The notes beneath the pieces were generated by a model. The model did not search any database and had not been told where the DNA came from. It saw nothing but the letters and a program-made list of their open reading frames with translations. From the NCBI GenBank assembly GCA_947650285.1, contig CANTFL010001443.1, positions 62,001 to 126,000 on the forward strand: DNA of 64,000 nt, written 5' to 3'. Position numbers and translations under genes: made by a program. The stretch is from Hyaloperonospora brassicae. Its lineage: Eukaryota > Oomycota > Peronosporomycetes > Peronosporales > Peronosporaceae. This document shows, in pieces, positions 23,592 to 36,589 of this stretch (positions within the stretch are counted from its first letter, which is position 1; the number at the start of each line of letters is the position of its first letter).

Positions 23592-25322
23592 GTGGCGGTC
23601 CGCGGGATAAAATGGCGTCAGGCCTGGCAGACAGCCGCCCCTCGAGTGGACTTTTCTCGCCCAACAGACGCTGTCTTTGCGAAGGCTGAAATTGTCTTGC
23701 TGGACCCTGATCGCGCTACGCGTGACAAGCGTTGTGCCGCCCTCGCGGGCGTGCCTCAACAAGTTTCGCCTGAACTATGTCTACCGATGTGGATACCAGC
23801 CCGTGACTTTTCGTCCACGTTTTCCGACACCGAAATATGACGTCTCTTGGCTCGTCGGCTCAACCCCCTTTGTGGACAGAGAGTCTTGCGAACTTACGGG
23901 ACTTCAAAACAATCCGTAAAGCCGATATTAGCTTTACGTTTACTGATCGGGAAGTGTGTACGAAATTGGGGGGATTAAGTGTATCGATTTGCGGTCGCTC
24001 TTTTAAGGTCCAAACGTATTCCAAATACTCCCATTGGTACTATGTTGATCTTCAACGCCTACCCGACGACGTGTCGGATGGGATCATCTATGACTGGTTT
24101 GCCCATCGGGGCACTACGCCGGTTTATATTACACCGGCTCAGGTGATCGGTGGTCTGCGCTCTCGCAACCGCCGGGTGTACTTCAACCAAAAGTCGCCTC
24201 GACCATCTGTTATGCTGGATAAGCGCACCCCTCTCCGCCGAATCCAGTTCACTGGTCAAGGCTTTGCTGTGGTGCACCATCGCTTGGGGGCGTATAACCG
24301 CACCGTTCCACCATTCATTGCGGCCTTACGAGCGACGATTCAGTCGGACAACATAGTTCAAGCTCCGGCTACCTACCCGTTATCAACCGCCGGGGCCAAT
24401 CCGCCTGCGTATGACAATGACAGCGACTCAGACGAAAATAGCTCCATGGCTGCCGTCCCCGACCCTGACACTGCGCCTACTAGCATGGGTTCGTCTGACT
24501 CGGATTCTGGCCATTCTGGTGACATGGACGATGTGGAGTCGGCACTTACGGCTCGCTCTAAATCTAATGGCCCACTGGACCGCCACCTGCTTTTCCGGTC
24601 GGTGCTATCGACTCGGGTTAATGTGCCCTCTCCCGTATCCAACGGGCCAAGTGTCTGGTCTTCGGGCCCATCCCTGCACGAGTTGTTCAGCTGGCGACTC
24701 TTCCTCCCTCTCAATTGGAATATCCGTCCATTTCCTCGGTTAATTCCTACGAATGGATCAACGAAGGATATGGCGGCTCTATTCCTCCGGATCAGAAATC
24801 CTCCTCTGGGATCGATCGCTTGATCCTTCTCGTTCGGTCAGTTCCTATGCGGAACTTGCTGCAGTTTCTGAACGGATCCTTAATTCGGCCGTCTATCAAG
24901 GCTCGTCGGAACACTTGACCCTTCACGAGCTCTGTGCTGTGATCGATGAGTTTTTGCGCACTTTTGACTCTGAGACCGATCCCGATAACGTCTTGTCCAC
25001 GGTTCAAGCCCAACCGAGTCTTCTGCGTGCTCTGTTAGACACCAAGGCTTCCGGCAACTTCCAATACCTCCGCACGAAGGTATTTGGTCATGCAGTGATT
25101 CGAGTTGCTGCCACGCGCCATTACCCTTTGCCGGACGAAGGCAAACTTTCGACGAGGCTTGGCACATTATATCCTGCACTGACTGACTTGGGCTATCAGT
25201 CAATTTTCAGCAAACTTTGCCAGGACCCGGACCACTACTGGGGCCAAGTCAAATTGGCTGAGTTTGATTTGGCACTACAAATCCTTGCACCCAGCATCTA
25301 TATGGATCCCCTTAAATTATGA
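23592..25322 (+). pseudogene. LINE ORF1
   Basis: Three frames (to 23840; 23837-24823; 24753-25322) connect after two frameshifts. The middle part has YSKYSHWYYVDLQRLPDD, DGIIYDWFAHRG and RNRRVYFNQ, an ORF1-type domain seen with oomycete LINEs, followed by an acidic Ser/Asp linker. The last part is helical (HLTLHELCAVIDEFLRTFDS). It probably encoded the RNA-binding partner of the RT. Confidence 0.65.
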
Positions 25323-25549
25323 TCCATCATTGGCAAGTAAGCGTCTGCCCTTCCCCACCCTCTTTGGCTTCTTTGGGACGACAAAACCTTGGCGTCCATC
25401 ACACTATCTCCGCTTTTGGACCGAATTTTAACGACAGCGGTCCCAGCCGATGTTCAAGACACTTGTGCTTTTTTGAAGGAGCGAGCCACCGCTGTGGTAC
25501 CCCAACCTAACTCTTTACTCTAAGGAGTCTTGGTCCCCTCGAGGCTTAT

Positions 25550-26313
25550 CGATTAACGCCAATGGCTGCAATGCCACCACGCTTTCGACCTTAAACTATT
25601 TTCCAACAAAATCCACCTGGTCGGCCTCTAAGAGACCCGTTTTACTGAACTTAAGAGCTTTGATAGGTTCAAATACCTCTATAAAACTGCTTCTCGGCTC
25701 AATTCAAGCTTTTGGTCCCAAGACAACATGACCTCCTTTACTGGGCTGGGGGGTGTAGGCTTGCTTATAATCCAACCTGTCCAATTTGTGCTTTCCACGA
25801 TATTACTTCCCGCTACGTCAGTTCTGCTCTGCTTCTCTCCTGCTATGTACTGGTTGCGGGAACGCTGGACTCGATTCGTATCTACATTCATGTCATATAT
25901 TGCTCTGCCTCCCCGGAGCACCACCCGCAATTTTTTTCGGCCCTTCCTCGTCACTTCGAGGATGACGCCCACCACATTGTTATGGGAGACTTCAATACGT
26001 TCTTTCCACTCAATTGGACCAGGCCCGTTTAACCAATCGGGCTCGCCTTCAAGGCCGGGACGAGTTACTTAGTCGGATGTCGGCATTACGATTGGTCGAC
26101 CCGTGGCGCCTTCAGCATCCCGACGTTCAAGAGTTCACCGGTCCGACCCGTGCTTCTCGCATAGAATATTTTTTTGTGAATTATGGACTTTTTCGCTCCG
26201 TTTTTAACACGGTTTCCCACGATTTTAAGGCTCAATCTGGAACGGGGGATCACATTTGTTTATCCTTTCGTCTCGGCTCCAATAACTTTAAGCCTCCAGG
26301 CCGTGCTCCTTGA
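25550..26313 (+). pseudogene. LINE endonuclease (EEP/APE-like)
   Basis: In shifting frames: LVGL-ETRFT, GLGGVGLLI, EDDAHHIVMGDFNT, RLVDPWRLQHPD, ASRIEYFFVN and GTGDHICLSF. These are the ordered landmarks of an exonuclease-endonuclease-phosphatase domain (E, GDFN, D, SDH-like end). Confidence 0.75.
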
Positions 26314-26337
26314 AAATGCTTTTCATGGGTTATCCAC

Positions 26338-28758
26338 TTGCCTGAGGATCAGGAATATTTACGTAATTCCTTACTTCGACTTGCTGCGTCATTTAATCCA
26401 ATGTTGCGGCGCTCGAATCCCGGATGCTTTCTCGATGAGCATAAACGGCAAGACTCCATCTTTCTTCGCGAGTTGTTTCTCGTCCAAAAGAATGCACGTC
26501 TCCGTGCTATCGAAGATCTCCACCTGACCGTCAACCGACTTCGCCATAGGCAGGCTTTGGACCCTGCGGTGGACCATTATTCCGCTATTGCTTCTGCGAA
26601 GGCGACCCTATCCGTAAAATTAGAGGAGTCCGTGCAGTTAGCTTCTCGGCGCAAATTCGCCTCCGACATTCAATCTACTGAGCGTTGCTCACGCTTTTTT
26701 CGACCCCCTCAGGTTCTCCACAAATCACCTATCCCTGTGGACTCGGCGGACGATTTGGACTCTACCTGCTCTTCATTTAAATAATATTGGTCTGGTATAT
26801 ACTGCTCGCCTTCCCGCGAATACCAGCATGCGCGGACTACTTGGGACCGCATGGGCCTTTCTCGGTTGTTAGAGCACACTACACCTCGCTTGTCTCCGAC
26901 AGACCAGGCTTATTTGGACAGCACCATAACAGCAAACGAATTCTTTTGGGCTCTGAAACACACTGCGCTCGGTAAGACGCCATGACCAGATGGCTTGCCG
27001 CTCGATTACTACCACGTCGACTTGCCCATTTGGAGTCGCATTTTCGAGGTGGTCTACGGCGCCCAATTTCACAAGGGCAAGATGACTAAGTTCCAGCGAC
27101 GAGCTCAAATGTCGCTGCTCTATAAAAAGGGCGACCGCTCATCGCCCAGCAATTATCTCCCAAGTTCCCTCCTTAATGTGGACGCTAAATTGGGACCCAA
27201 AATTCATAGCTCACCGGCTTGGTCGGGTTTTGGGCTCTCTCTCGCATTCGGATCAATATGGATTTGTGCCGGGGCGCGATATTCGGACAGCTTATCTTCG
27301 GTTCCAAGCGCTTGCTTCCCTCTATTCAGATTCTGCTTCACCGGCGGGGATGTTTTACTTGATTTCGCCAAATCTTTTGATAGCGTTGTTTGGCCGGCTT
27401 TAGACATGTTGCTTAAGCACTTTGGGTTCGGGTCTATCTTTCAGCGTTGGATTCATGTTCTATGTCCCAACACCCTTGTTACCTTGATGTTCAACGGCTG
27501 CCCTTTGGCTCCGTTTGAATTAGGGGCAAGGGTTCGCCAGGGAGACCCCTTATCGCCGGCGTTATTTGTCCTTTTTATTGAGCCTTTACTGAACTATCTT
27601 CGCGTCAACCTACAGGGAAAAGGACTCCGTTGTGGTTCTTCGACGCATTCAATTATCAGTTTTGCAGACGACTGTACCGGTCTGCTGCAAGACCTTCGCC
27701 TCACTACAGACTTTCTCGGTTACGTCAAGACTTTTTGCTCGGCGACCGGCATGCGGCTCAATGAGGCAAAGACAGTGGTGCTGCCATTTCGGCCCTGGTC
27801 TGAGTATTCTGAGCCTCTTCGTCTCGACCTCGAACAATTGGGAGTTGATGTCGTGGGTTCCTGCGGGCGGACCAAGCTCCTTGGTATTTACTATGGACCT
27901 CTGCTTTGACGTACCGCCCGGCTCCAGCATTTGCTGGCCGGCATGCAGACGCGCTGTTCCCTTTGGTCTCACCGCGCGCGCACCCTTCGGGGCCAAGTGG
28001 TGATTCTGCAGCAAATTATTTTACCCATACTTTGGTACTCGGCTAGTGTATGTCACGTTCCCGCGTCTGGTTTTCAAGATCAAGTCACCCGCCTCATATC
28101 GCGCTTTATCGACAAGGATAAGTCTAAAAGTGCTTTGTATAAAGACTGGTGGTTTCTTCCCCCTGGACAAGGCGGCTTAGGCCTCAATAAGGTCTGCGAC
28201 ATGGTCCATAGCTTACAAGCCCAAATGCTATGCAAAGTTATTTTGGCGGCCACGGCTCACACTTTTATGAGCCTTCCCACGTGGATGGACCCTGTCATTT
28301 GCCTGTTCGATCAAGCTATCTCTCCTTATGGACATGATTTTGACATCCTTTATGCGCCAATTGCGACCGGCCCAGGTTCCCCACTGTCGTCGTCGCCTCG
28401 CCGCTGGTCAGCTCTCGAACCCTACTGGCATTCGGCCCTATTTGTCTGGCATACCCGTCTACGCCCATCGATCATCCGCATGAATAATAAGTTTGACAAA
28501 CTTGCCGCACCGGTACTTGTCAATACTGACCTCACTTCAGCAACCACTGGACTCCCACTGGCTGGGAATTACCAGCGATCCGTAATGACAACGCTCTTAG
28601 CCGAGCTCGAACTCCATCGGCCATATGATTTGTTTCAACCTTGTGGTCCTTTACTTACGGGGACGAAGCTCTTTCTTAATTTTGCCTCTTTAGCAGGTGC
28701 CGAGTCTATGGTGTTGGCTCTAAGTCAGATTACTTGGCTTATATTCACTGCTTGCTAG
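26338..28758 (+). pseudogene. LINE reverse transcriptase and C-terminal region
   Basis: Segments 26338-26784, 26995-27909 and 27931-28758 share one frame; 27176-27403 carries the middle part in another, so two compensating shifts are present. Motifs in order: LLYKKGDRSSPSNYLP, DQYGFVPGRDIRTAY, LDFAKSFDSVVW, RVRQGDPLSPALFVLF and FADDC. A TGA at 27907 interrupts the thumb region. The catalytic FADD is intact but the frame is dead. Confidence 0.85.
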
Positions 28759-30050
28759 AGCCTTCATGTCCTTATCCTATTGGCCCGATTCAAACACCTC
28801 ACTATTTCAGCGTCTTTTATTGCTTGCGTTTTTGGTGCTTTTGACTTGGCTCAACCCATTGTGGCGCGCATTCGAATTCTTCTTGCCAACCCGGCCACCC
28901 GGTTTTGCCGTTGTCATGCTTAGGCATCGACATGGGCCCAATGACTGCTTTGTGGAAAGGGACTTTAAGATGAGAAGGCATCTACTGCCGGTTTATACCG
29001 ACTTCCCTTGATGTATCCAGCACAACGCTCTTTATCTGCTATACCGATTACAATACCTCCCCGGGGCTGCCATTCTTTGTCATCATTGATATGGTGTTTT
29101 GGAGACGGCCCCTTATCTTTCTTGGAACTGTTACTTCGCGACTTATGTCTGGGCCCCTTGGATCAACCGTTTTACACCTCTAATTGGTTCCCTGCTTGAC
29201 TGGCGGTCGGTTTTGTTCTGCCATGAGGAGCCGACACCGGATGCGCAACTGACGTATGGATATAGCCTTATCTTGCTTTTTCATATTGTGTGGGCGGTCA
29301 TCCTTCGCTGTCTTTGGATTCATCGAAATGATATTCGGTTTACTAACGCTGCGTCGTCCCTTCATGGTCTTCAAGCTCGGATTCACGCTGTTATTTGTAT
29401 CCATAACCGACTGGTTTTCTTAAGACTTGGCCAGCCGCAGCCTACGTCATTCCAGTATCACATTGCGGCAACTCCTCACTTTGCTCTCTGATCTCCATCT
29501 AAGCAGTTTCAACCTACCGGGTCCCTGCCTGACGCTGTATTGCCCGGTCGCCCTAGAGATGCGGTTTTTTAGGGTGTCCCCTGCCATTCCGCACTTTATC
29601 GGTTGGCTCCTCCAGTAACATTGCGGCACTCTATACATTCGCCTACCCGCGGACCCCTCTTCCGGTATGCAATGACATTTAATTGTCCTACATTACTCTG
29701 TGGCTCCATTCTCTGCTACGGCTTATTTGGCCAAGTTCCGTACGCGCATTGGACATTGCCTTTTGCACTCGCCACTGACTTGATACCTTTCTTACGTTTT
29801 TTTCATTTTGGACTATCGTATTGCTATTTGCGCCTGTTTGTGGCCACGGCTTACGCCGATTTGAGTCACTTGTTGCGAAGTCTTTTTGAAGGGATCAGGG
29901 TACTACCAATGTGCTGTACCCCTAACGCCTCCGACTACTACCGTTACAGTCTTACTACCGGCCGCCTCCTATGGGAGGTTTTCAGTGTGGACCCCAAGCG
30001 GACTTGGGTTACGGGCGTCCTTTTTCGTACAAAGGACAAGTAACTACTCC
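28759..30050 (+). pseudogene. LINE 3' coding remnant
   Basis: Short frames such as ILRCLWIHRNDIRFTNAAS resemble the region after the RT of L1-type LINEs, where a W-RN motif follows a cysteine-rich segment. It is heavily broken. Confidence 0.5.
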
Positions 30051-30106
30051 CACACGACAGCACCCGGAGGTGTTTACCGCAAGCAGTTCCTATGGTCAAG
30101 CTCTTG

Positions 30107-30174
30107 GTGTGGGCGGAATTTGAACCCGTGCCACCTCCGCAAACTCGTGGCGCCTAACCACTAAACCGAAAAGA
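30107..30174 (-). other. tRNA-like sequence with A and B boxes (SINE-like or decayed tRNA)
   Basis: On the minus strand TTTAGTGGTTAGG (30165-30153) looks like an A box and GGTTCAAATTCC (30126-30115) like a B box, at normal tRNA spacing. The expected acceptor-stem halves do not pair, so this is not called as a functional tRNA gene. It lies just after the LINE coding remnant. Confidence 0.5.
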
Positions 30175-30389
30175 CAAGATATTTGCGCGTGGTGCAACGG
30201 CACTGTACGTTGGTCTGCCTTTCCGGGTTGTCTTCCCATAACCCCGGGCACTCTTCACTTCCATTCGCCGTTCCCGCTAGTTTGGTTGTCGTGCTTCTCT
30301 TCGCCTCTTCCTTGGTTGCCCTTCCTCTTTTTCTAAATCTACTCACTCGTTTTTACTCTTACTTTTTCCTTTGGGCTAATTTCTGAGTA

Positions 30390-32077
30390 TCACTCCTGAC
30401 TTACCTCTCTACCTTTGACAAACGAAGTACGGTAGCATGGCTTTTTGATGGATAACAGTGTAATGAAACTTATTTCCCTGTCAATGGCGTCTGTATAAAA
30501 GCTATCCGGATCCGAATTCAATTCCGACTGAAAAATGTCGAGGTTACATGAAGCTTGGGATTCGACGTTGCGACATTTTATGGCACTATTGATGTGCAAT
30601 GGCAAAAGCGAACGTGTTGCGTGATCGCTTTGGCCAGGCGGCAATTCAAGCTAGATTAAATATTGCGTATATAATAAACAGGCAACGATATCAAACACAC
30701 CAAATGACCACGAAATTACGACGATCGCAATACCAGTAGAACATAAACCAACATGCACTTACGTACAAAAACATAAGTAAGACACCAGCGACGGATCCTG
30801 TACGTGCGACGACCCCTTATCCTGGAACTAGTCGTATGTATCCACCTATATAGTTGTCTTTTACTCTGACTTAATCAGCGAGAGACCTTGGTGACTGTTT
30901 CATTCGATTGTCTTTTCAAGGATAGGTATACTGTAGGCTGGACATTCCTTTGACCTCGCCTATCACTTTCGTCGATCGTTTCTTTGCAAGGTCACGTTGC
31001 TTTTTCCTCTTAAATCCAGATTTGACTGGTCTAGTGTTGCACTAATGCGTAGCTATCGCCTAAGCAATACCGTTATGTGTACATGATAAGGGATAGAGGA
31101 GTGTCAATTTTTCTTTTGACTTTGACTTAGGATACTTTTGAAGAAGAAGTGTAATCCATAATCTGACGACAAACGAACAAAGGCAGCTCACATGAACTCT
31201 TGGTGGTATTGTAGGTGGTCACCCGAATGCTTGCGGTCATGGAAAGGGAGCCGCACGCTCATAGAGCGCGCAATGGTGATGGAGTGTTTGGTACAAGTAT
31301 AGCTAATTAAGGTGGCAGTGATCTTGGTATTGATCTGGAGATTGCCGTCTGGATGCTGTGAAGATCGATAGCTCATTGCTACCTGAGGCGAAAGACATCA
31401 TAAGCGCAAGCGTACGTATTCCGTTCCTTGTTCCGTCCACATCGAACACGTAGCACATCCTCACAATCTATATTGCTACCATCTTTTCATGGTCAATTTC
31501 GTTAACGATGAACAGTGGTGGTTGCCTCTTAGAATCAATGTGTGCCGTGGCCACGGTACTTGCGTGTCAATAGCTTCTTTTAATGTAAAACCAAGTGATT
31601 AATGGTTAATTGTGATGTACAAGTTTGATTGAGACCATTGCATTCGTTTGGTGTTTGCTGCATTTGAGTGAAGGCTGCACGCACCTGTGAAGAAACCAGA
31701 TCCCAGCATTTTTACAGAGCACAGAAAAGCAAGATCCAGTGAGCGCACAACCGAGACAACATGTGAAATGGTAACCGACCAAATGACACAGCGTAAGGCG
31801 CAAGTCAGAGACGCTGTTTGCACTACTGGTGTGCACTAAAAACCTCTAGCGAGACGAAGTCGTACTAGGAAGCTGCGTAGAGTCCAAGAGTGTGAGAACT
31901 TCGTAAAAACTCGCACAAGAAAAGACCGAGTAAACCAGATAACATGGAAGAGGCTGTCAGGCCACGAATGTCACGCCAAGTTTATCTATCCTCTTTCGTC
32001 AGTATGATAAAACTTAACAGACCAAATAGAGGAACACAGAAGCGTAGACGGGTAAGACGTTGCGGCTCGCCAATCGT
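30390..32077. other. Intergenic downstream of VPS34
   Basis: About 1.7 kb with only short frames on both strands and no domain, repeat or RNA gene that I can support. Confidence 0.4.
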
Positions 32078-35056
32078 TTACTTCAGCTTTGTCGCGACCT
32101 TGTGAATCCAGTCTACAAGAAGCGGGAACAGGGCGGATACACTATCGTTGATGAGACCCAAGAAAAATTGCTCTGCTTGTTCGTCCGTCAAATCCAAACG
32201 GAACTTCTCTTCGACCTTCAGTAAAGTCGTCGCAGGATTCGCTGATAGCTCTTCAATACCAGAATCAGCCATCAAACTGAGCAAATTCAAAATCAGATCG
32301 GCACTTTTGCGCAGCCAGTTATATGCTTGGCAGCAGTAGGTCGTAAATTTCTGGTAATGCTCACTTGTAGGACCACCCATACCTTCCACCATCTCTTTCG
32401 TAAGCTTGAACGGAGGCGGATACGGCTTAGGATCAGCGCCAAAGACAAAGCCGAAGTCAATGTGAAACATGTGGCCTCCGGCTTTCATCATCAAGTTGTC
32501 CAAGTGGCGGTCTCCGATGCCCAGCAAATACGTTAGTACACAATAGCCGGCCACTGATTTCACGTATGTGCTCAAAGCTTCGGGTGCAATTCCAAACTCT
32601 GCACTCGGATCCGGATTGTGTTTCCGCAGAAAACCCACGATCTGAGGCGACTCGAAATGGGAGACCACATACGATACGGGGTAGGAATCTTGAACAAATT
32701 CCATCAAACCGTCGTTGGCGCCTGTCGCCAAGATACGGTACGGAGTCAGCTTCAAATCTAAGTTTACCTTTTTCAACAAACGGTCCATCAAAATGAACAT
32801 TTGCATGATCAATTGATCCTGGCGAAGATCGTCTCCATTCTTCACCATGAACTTGTACATTGGCCCTTCCTTCTCGCGGTGCAAGAGACTAATCATACGA
32901 GTCGGCAACGATTCGCGCATCATGTTACCATCGTTTCCGCCAAACATCGGCTGACTTAGATTCGTCATGCCATGTCCTTCACCTTCTGCAGTGGTCGAGT
33001 AGAGGTGTTGGTCATTCGGAGGAATGACTGTTTGGAACTGAATCACGGCCGGGTACATCGCACTTTTGAACATTTTCGCTGAAGAAGGAACAACTCCACT
33101 CAAATGAATGCATGGATCCAACGGCAGAGAAATAATGGTCCCTCGAGGCCACGGAAACTGCTTCAAATAATGCCGCAACTTCTCTTCTTTCTGGTCTTTT
33201 CTGCCTTTTTCTTCCCGAGCTTTGTTGTGGATTGCCAAAATGTGGCTCATGAAATCACGCTGAGCCATTAACATGTCATAGATCGGCTTCTTCTCGGCAT
33301 TTCGCTTCATTTCTGTGAGCATTTGATTCAACACAATGTGAAAGATCTCCGAGTCCTTTGTTTGCTCCCCTGCCTCTACTTTCAGGTACCAGTAAAAGTA
33401 GTTAGCCATTTGGAAATTTGTGCTTGACCGCGCAATTAGGAACCGCGCTAATGGACCGAGGCTGTCACAAGCCATGGATCCGTCCGTGCTACTAATGTCG
33501 TCTCCACTCAATGCTCCACGAGAAGATGTGATGGCGACGCCAGGTTTCTCATACCGCAACGCCTGCACAAGCTGCAACAGGAAATCAAGCAAGTCTTCGT
33601 TCTTAGCCGTCGCCAGAGTGGAAACAGCGAAATGGCGCACAATCTCGTTCTTGAACTCTTTTTCACGGCCCAGTAGCTTTAAGGCGTCGGCAATGTCGAT
33701 TTCACACCATTGCGATAGCAAATCTGTAGCTTGCTTCACTTCCAATTCGTCTTTCCAATCAACGGACAGAAGGAATTTCACCACCGCCTTCTTGTTATCG
33801 GTCAAAGTGTAGCGGAATTTCCACAGCAGATCCTTGTCCTCGTTCTTCAAATTGTCCGTCGGCGTTGCCAGCAAAAGCTCAATGCGTGCCTTTTCGTCAC
33901 GGCTTGGCTTGAGATTGGGATCAATCGAACCGCGCAGGATGTCGCGTGCAAGCCGACGGTACTTGCGTTCGGCAGGGTTGTCTTCATTCAAGTCGGGATC
34001 CCACACCGTCACAAGGCTCGGCATCTCTCTGCTTCCAGCAGACGCTGCTGTTGTCGCCAGGTCGTACGATCCGCTGAGTGCATGGGGTTCGTATGACGTA
34101 GCACTGGATATATTGTTACCACTTTCATAGTTCATACGTCTCGATCCCATGTCTGCAGTGTAGGACGACGTCAAATTGCGTTGCGAGTAGGGTTCCTCCT
34201 CGTACACGACGACGTCTCCGAAGTACGGCATCTCGAGCCACAGCAATGCATCTTCGCGATACGAGCAGAAGGGTCCAAGCGCGTCTCTCCGCGTTGGTGG
34301 CTCGCTGCCTCTTCGAATGCGAGCGATTCGACGGTCTGTCACACTGTCCATCCACTCGTTACGCGCAATCTCCTTGCGCTCATACTTCTCACGGAGCTTG
34401 TCCAGTCGGAAACACTCCTGTCGCACCCACTCTTCATCGACTTCCGACGGGGTCGTCGTATTGGGGGACGAGTCTGCCTCGCGACCTTCCCAAATGCGAA
34501 GACACTGCACACCGTCACGTAGAACGCCCTGCTTGGTGAAGAACGAGAACGTCGAGCCGCCAATGGGGACCCACCCCACGCTCCAGATGGTTATGGCCAG
34601 CAGTGAGTTGCGCGAAAGATCGCGATAGCGCACGGGAAAAGAGATCCACTCGTTCCAGTAGATCGTAGAGTTGCTACATTTCGTCGGACTCTTGGAGCTA
34701 ACAACGACAACAAAGAGCGTCAGTGTGATATCAGCATTAGCTTGTAGCGCACATGGCCGTCAACTAAAGGGAGACAGGACGCACCTGACGACCATAGGGT
34801 GCAATGGAAGACCATCAGAAAAGACCTGCGCCGTCAAGAAGATTTCGCTGATGGGCGAGTTGCGCACATCGGACGACGAACCTGCGAGCTGCTCCAGTCC
34901 AGTGAGCGGCGCGTCGGCAGCGGCACGTTTGGGTGCGTCACTGCTGATGGAACATCCAAGAGCAGGTGCGAGTTCGACCAGCGAGATCTTGACGGAGATG
35001 CCCGTGCTGACGCCGCTGCTGAGGTAGTAGCGGTACTCCTTGAGGCGGCCCGCCAT
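32078..35056 (-). CDS. VPS34: Class III phosphatidylinositol 3-kinase VPS34
   Basis: Exon 1 (35056-34785) joins exon 2 (34697-32078) across an 87-bp GT-AG intron, giving about 963 aa. An N-terminal C2 domain (YRYYLSSGVSTGISVKISL, then STIYWNEWISFPVRYRDLSR across the splice) is followed by the PIK helical domain and the C-terminal kinase. Catalytic landmarks are GDDLRQDQL (about 712-720), GIGDRHLDN (817-825) and DFGFVFGADPKPYPPPFKL. The short activation loop and overall layout are those of class III enzymes, which make PI3P from PI on endosomes and autophagosomes with VPS15 and Beclin/Atg6. All key residues are present. It is divergent from a FYVE-GAF gene. Confidence 0.93.
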
Positions 35057-36589
35057 GTCGGACTGACGTCAAGGAGAAAGGGATGAATGTTGTTCGAATG
35101 TGATGGATACGTCGACGGCCGGCGTAACCCTATGACACCAATGACGTGACGTCGTCAAAAGTATGTCAAGCACGAGTCCGAACCGAAGCGCAAAGGCCGT
35201 TCGTTGGAAGCAAACGTTGACTGATGCGATCTGACTCTCTCTGATCGACAACAATGGACAATGGGTGAGCGCATAAGCTGAACTGACGTGACGTGCCGTC
35301 GGTAACAAGAACGTTGATCGTGCTTTGTGCAGATCAAGTCTCATGAGCCTCACCAAGACGTAAGTAGGAACGGATCGACCAAAGGAACCACGTATCCGTC
35401 GCCTGGATAAGTCTGCCGCAATCCAGCGGCCGCAATTCCCCGTTGGATGACATACGTATTCAGCAAAACGGCTCGTAGCAGTCAGTACGCGTTGCCGTCA
35501 ATTGAACCAATTGAGCGGCTTTTGCTCGTTATAGAGGCGGTGTGGTCATGCTGTCGTTTCTCTGCCATCAACTGTCATGCGACATATTTGCGCAGAAAAT
35601 GATAAATTTTACATACGGAAACAACCATAGTGAGGAAAAAGCTCCAGGTCGCGCGGTCGTTGGACCATCTTGTGCACACGCCTGCAAACCTGTTCACAAT
35701 GTGTCGACCCCCACGTTTCCATGCCTGCATACGGCTTTGACCAGCACTAGCGGCCGGTCTGCCTACAAAGCATCGAAAACAAGGTGAGGCTCGCGTGCTC
35801 TAGCCTACGGCCTGCTCTTCAACCGTCTTTTTCCCCACCTGGCGCTGCCTCACGCGCCCTAGTCCTTGTCACTTGCCTTTTCTACACCTTGCGCTACTCT
35901 TTGAACCACTTGAACCGCCTCGATGTGGTTAAGTAGAGAGAGTGTGTATGTCTGTGTATGCGTCAGGCACTGGCCAACTGATTGCTTGCCCGCGCGCGCT
36001 GGCTGATTGCAGTATGATTTCTGGCCCTTACAATACTACCGGTTTTCAGGTGGTGCCCATTCAGCTGCGACCTCACGACGACGGACGAGGGGACGAATAG
36101 GCAGAAAAAGACCGAACCGGTCTTTCTTTGTGACGCACGGGGCACTGGGAGTTTGTATACTTTCTCGCCGCAGACCAGCCGTGGCGAAGTAAGCCCAGAC
36201 AGCGCCACTTACCCAACAGATTGGCGCCCGACTCTCGTGTACACACGTGACGCGGAAGGCAGCGACCGACCGTCCGACCGATTGGGAGAGCGAGCGAGAG
36301 AGAGAGAGAGAGCGTGCGTGCGTGCCCTCGAGACAGTCCGTCCATTCCGTCCGTTCCTGGGGCCGCGTTTCCTCCCCTTTGCGCCGCCGTCCCACAGAGC
36401 GGAACGCGCTAGCGACGTAAGTTTCGACGCCCCTCGACCCGTACATGTGTCTGTGCCTGTGTCTGTCTGTCTGTGTGGTGGACGAAAGACGCTGACACGA
36501 TGTTGTTGTGTCTTTCCCTCTTCTTCTTCTTCTTCTGCTGTTGTTGTTCTCCGTGTGTGTCGTGTGCTTAGGTAGACAGACGTTGTACC
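35057..36589. promoter_or_regulatory. Divergent intergenic region VPS34 / FYVE-GAF
   Basis: A 1.5-kb region holds the promoters of both genes. A GA/AG microsatellite lies at 36291-36312, and CCATTCC at 36342-36348 fits the oomycete initiator consensus YCAYTYY. A CT-rich run ending in TTAG at 36568-36571 could be a 5'-UTR intron acceptor before the FYVE-GAF ATG. No other gene is supported. Confidence 0.4.

Larger units (their letters stand above)
22900..30050 (+). mobile_element. LINE (non-LTR retrotransposon), decayed full-length copy
   Basis: About 7 kb with pyrimidine-rich 5' sequence, an ORF1, then endonuclease, FADD-type reverse transcriptase and a C-terminal region, all on the plus strand. 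No poly-A tail or target duplication was found, so both borders are approximate. The RT type (FADDC, DQYGFVPGRD) points to an L1/Tx1-like lineage. Confidence 0.75.

Noticed and set aside
30107..30174. Functional tRNA gene
   Set aside because: A and B boxes are present but the acceptor stem does not pair and the T-stem has a mismatch.
31188..31836. Short minus frames downstream of VPS34
   Set aside because: Frames under 80 codons without domains; no secretion signal followed by an RXLR motif, so no effector is called.
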